Assembly: GCF_001461825.1 (NCBI RefSeq)
Contig: NZ_LLZC01000018.1
Coordinates: 310,001 to 374,000, forward strand
Direction of reading: 5' to 3'
Length of the DNA: 64,000 bases
DNA from: Bacillus velezensis
GTDB taxonomy: Bacteria > Bacillota > Bacilli > Bacillales > Bacillaceae
Position numbers and translations under genes: made by a program. How positions within the stretch are numbered: position 1 is the stretch's first letter; the number at the start of each line of letters is the position of its first letter. Of the stretch, positions 62,501 through 64,000 are shown piece after piece. The notes under the pieces are model-generated. The model saw only the letters and a program-made list of their open reading frames with translations, searched no databases and was not told the DNA's origin.

Positions 62501-64000
62501 TTGAGACAATTGCTGAAATGTTTTACGGTTGCTTTATTATTGTTCGGAATTTTTTATTTTACTTTTATAATTTATTATACTCAGAATGGAATATTAATAG
62601 GAACAAAAGTAGTTCAGTCTTCTAACCAAGAATTAAAAGTTGTGGATATTTCAAAATCTTCTTATGGAAGAATAATGGGTCTAAAAATTGGGGACAGAAT
62701 TACTGAAATAAATGGCGGAAAACCTAAAAAAGAAAATATTTATGGTTCATACCTTGCGAAAATTAAGTATTTAAAAGTTGAGAGAGACGGGCGTTTAATA
62801 GAACTTAAAAATATTGAATTCATTTATTTAGATAGTCCATATAGTTTCTTTTCGTATATTATTCCGTGTATCTTTTTTCTTCTTAGTTTAATATGCATAT
62901 TTTATATATTTAAAGTCAACCTAAGAAAAGATAGCGTCTCAGCGTATATTCTTATTTGCTTTTTACTGTGTATTTCTATTGCATACTTAAGCGCAGGAGG
63001 GGTTACAAGAGGTTATCGTATTAATAGGTACATTAATCTTTACACCTTTTTAGCTGTGCCTGTTTTATATCTAAATTTCTTGCATCAATATTTCAAAGAA
63101 CTTAAAGTGAAATTTTCGAGAGGAATTTACGTTGGTTTATTGTACCTTCTTCCTCTAATTAATATCCTGCTTGAATTATTTAGAGATAGAATAGGTCATC
63201 ATTTAATTGTAAGCCTTAACCTTTTAACATTTTTATTAGAAATGATTGTAGTTTATGTTAGTCTCATATTATATCAAATAAAACATAGAAAAAAGGATTT
63301 CTCTTACCTGTTAAAAGTACTTCTGGTTTCTAATACAATTGCTTTTTTACCCTTTTCTTTATTATATATTGCTCCATTGATTATTTTTGGACAATATGTA
63401 TATAGCGCTGTAGTTACTGCACCTTTTCTTCTGCTCATACCTTTAGCATTGGTATATCAATTTGTCGTAAATAAGATTTACAACATTGATTTCTTGTTAG
63501 GCCGTTTGAGGTATTATTGCTTGTTAGCAGTTATTCCGACGATAGGAATCGTTTGGGTATTTGTAGTATTCATCAACAAAAATAAAAATTTTGACACTTT
63601 CCAAATTACATTGTTTGTATTTCTAATCATGCTAGCCGTTTTTTATTTCAAAGAAGTTCTAGACTTTAAGTTTCGCTTAAAGCGTTTCTCTGAAAAATAC
63701 AATTACCAAGACAGCATATTTAAATATACACAGCTTCTTAAAAGCGTATCAGCTTTAAATCAAGTGTTTATGAATTTGAAAAAGACTATTTTGGACGTCT
63801 TGCCTGTTAGTAAAGCTTATATATTTGAAATCAATTCTGACGGAGACATTCTGTATTTTGATAAACAGAACAGTGAACCGAACTGGCAGCCGTATAAAAA
63901 AGAATTTGATAAAGTCACATCAGAGATTGGCAAGATTATTGAAGTAAATCAAGGTTTTCTGATGAAGATTGGAGAAAGAGGGGCAAACTCATACGTTCTG
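62501..64000 (+). CDS. comP: sensor histidine kinase ComP (partial, N-terminal 500 residues)
   Basis: An uninterrupted frame from TTG 62501 runs off the window end. About eight to ten transmembrane segments occupy residues 5-400: TM1 at about 5-25, then an external loop of about 85 residues with MGLKIGDRITEINGGKP, then a helix bundle. The cytoplasmic linker with FRLKRFSEKYNYQDSIFKYT is conserved with B. subtilis ComP. The kinase core lies beyond the window. ComP senses ComX and phosphorylates ComA. The TTG start is chosen because GAGAG lies ten bases upstream and no ATG/GTG is available in frame. Confidence 0.93.
   Translation, partial: MRQLLKCFTVALLLFGIFYFTFIIYYTQNGILIGTKVVQSSNQELKVVDISKSSYGRIMGLKIGDRITEINGGKPKKENIYGSYLAKIKYLKVERDGRLIELKNIEFIYLDSPYSFFSYIIPCIFFLLSLICIFYIFKVNLRKDSVSAYILICFLLCISIAYLSAGGVTRGYRINRYINLYTFLAVPVLYLNFLHQYFKELKVKFSRGIYVGLLYLLPLINILLELFRDRIGHHLIVSLNLLTFLLEMIVVYVSLILYQIKHRKKDFSYLLKVLLVSNTIAFLPFSLLYIAPLIIFGQYVYSAVVTAPFLLLIPLALVYQFVVNKIYNIDFLLGRLRYYCLLAVIPTIGIVWVFVVFINKNKNFDTFQITLFVFLIMLAVFYFKEVLDFKFRLKRFSEKYNYQDSIFKYTQLLKSVSALNQVFMNLKKTILDVLPVSKAYIFEINSDGDILYFDKQNSEPNWQPYKKEFDKVTSEIGKIIEVNQGFLMKIGERGANSYVL

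Noticed and set aside
1..64000. CRISPR array, tRNA or rRNA genes
   Set aside because: No regularly spaced short repeats, and no tRNA- or rRNA-like sequences were recognised anywhere in the window.

Overview
The window is a chromosomal segment of a Bacillus of the B. subtilis species complex, almost certainly the B. velezensis / B. amyloliquefaciens branch. The gene order closely follows the thrB to comP arc of B. subtilis (thrC-thrB, yuxL, yutI, yutJ, dapF, yutM, guaC, yumC, pepA, bioYB, dhb operon, ald, yuk/yue operon, pncA-pncB, degQ, comQXP). Between yutM and guaC it also carries a complete gene set for the circular bacteriocin amylocyclicin, known from B. velezensis. Names come from recognising protein sequences by memory; no database search was run.

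Layout. 1-8.4 kb is conserved core: the end of threonine synthase, homoserine kinase, an S9 peptidase, Fe-S proteins YutI and YutM, a type II NADH dehydrogenase-like protein, a nucleoside transporter and diaminopimelate epimerase. 8.4-15.5 kb is an accessory island. It holds a 776-bp segment flanked by two 158-bp copies of the yutM 3' end plus its terminator, carrying an orphan two-helix membrane protein. It also holds an SDR gene, a GNAT acetyltransferase gene broken by one in-frame stop, and acnB-A-C-D-E-F. 15.5-25.9 kb is core again: guaC, yuzG, yumC, yumB, yuiA-yuiD, pepA, yuiF, bioYB with a BirA-type operator, and yuiH.

25.9-39 kb is the bacillibactin siderophore block: besA and dhbA-C-E-B-F-mbtH, each unit behind a sigma-A promoter and a near-perfect or perfect Fur box. 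The genes make 2,3-dihydroxybenzoate, load it onto DhbB, and DhbF assembles it with Gly and Thr; BesA hydrolyses the ferric ester to release iron. yukJ, ald and its regulator adeR follow on the minus strand.

42.5-52.6 kb is the type VII (ESX/Yuk) secretion operon yukE-yukD-yukC-yukB-yueB-yueC, including YueB, which in B. subtilis is the phage SPP1 receptor. 52.7-60.6 kb holds small core genes (yueD-yueI, yuzF), the NAD salvage pair pncA-pncB, the c-di-GMP phosphodiesterase pdeH and yuzC. 61.1-64 kb is the competence and quorum-sensing locus: degQ behind a ComA-type box, then comQ, comX and a truncated comP running off the window end. The quorum circuit, DegQ and the Yuk operon are known in B. 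subtilis to be connected through ComA and DegS-DegU.
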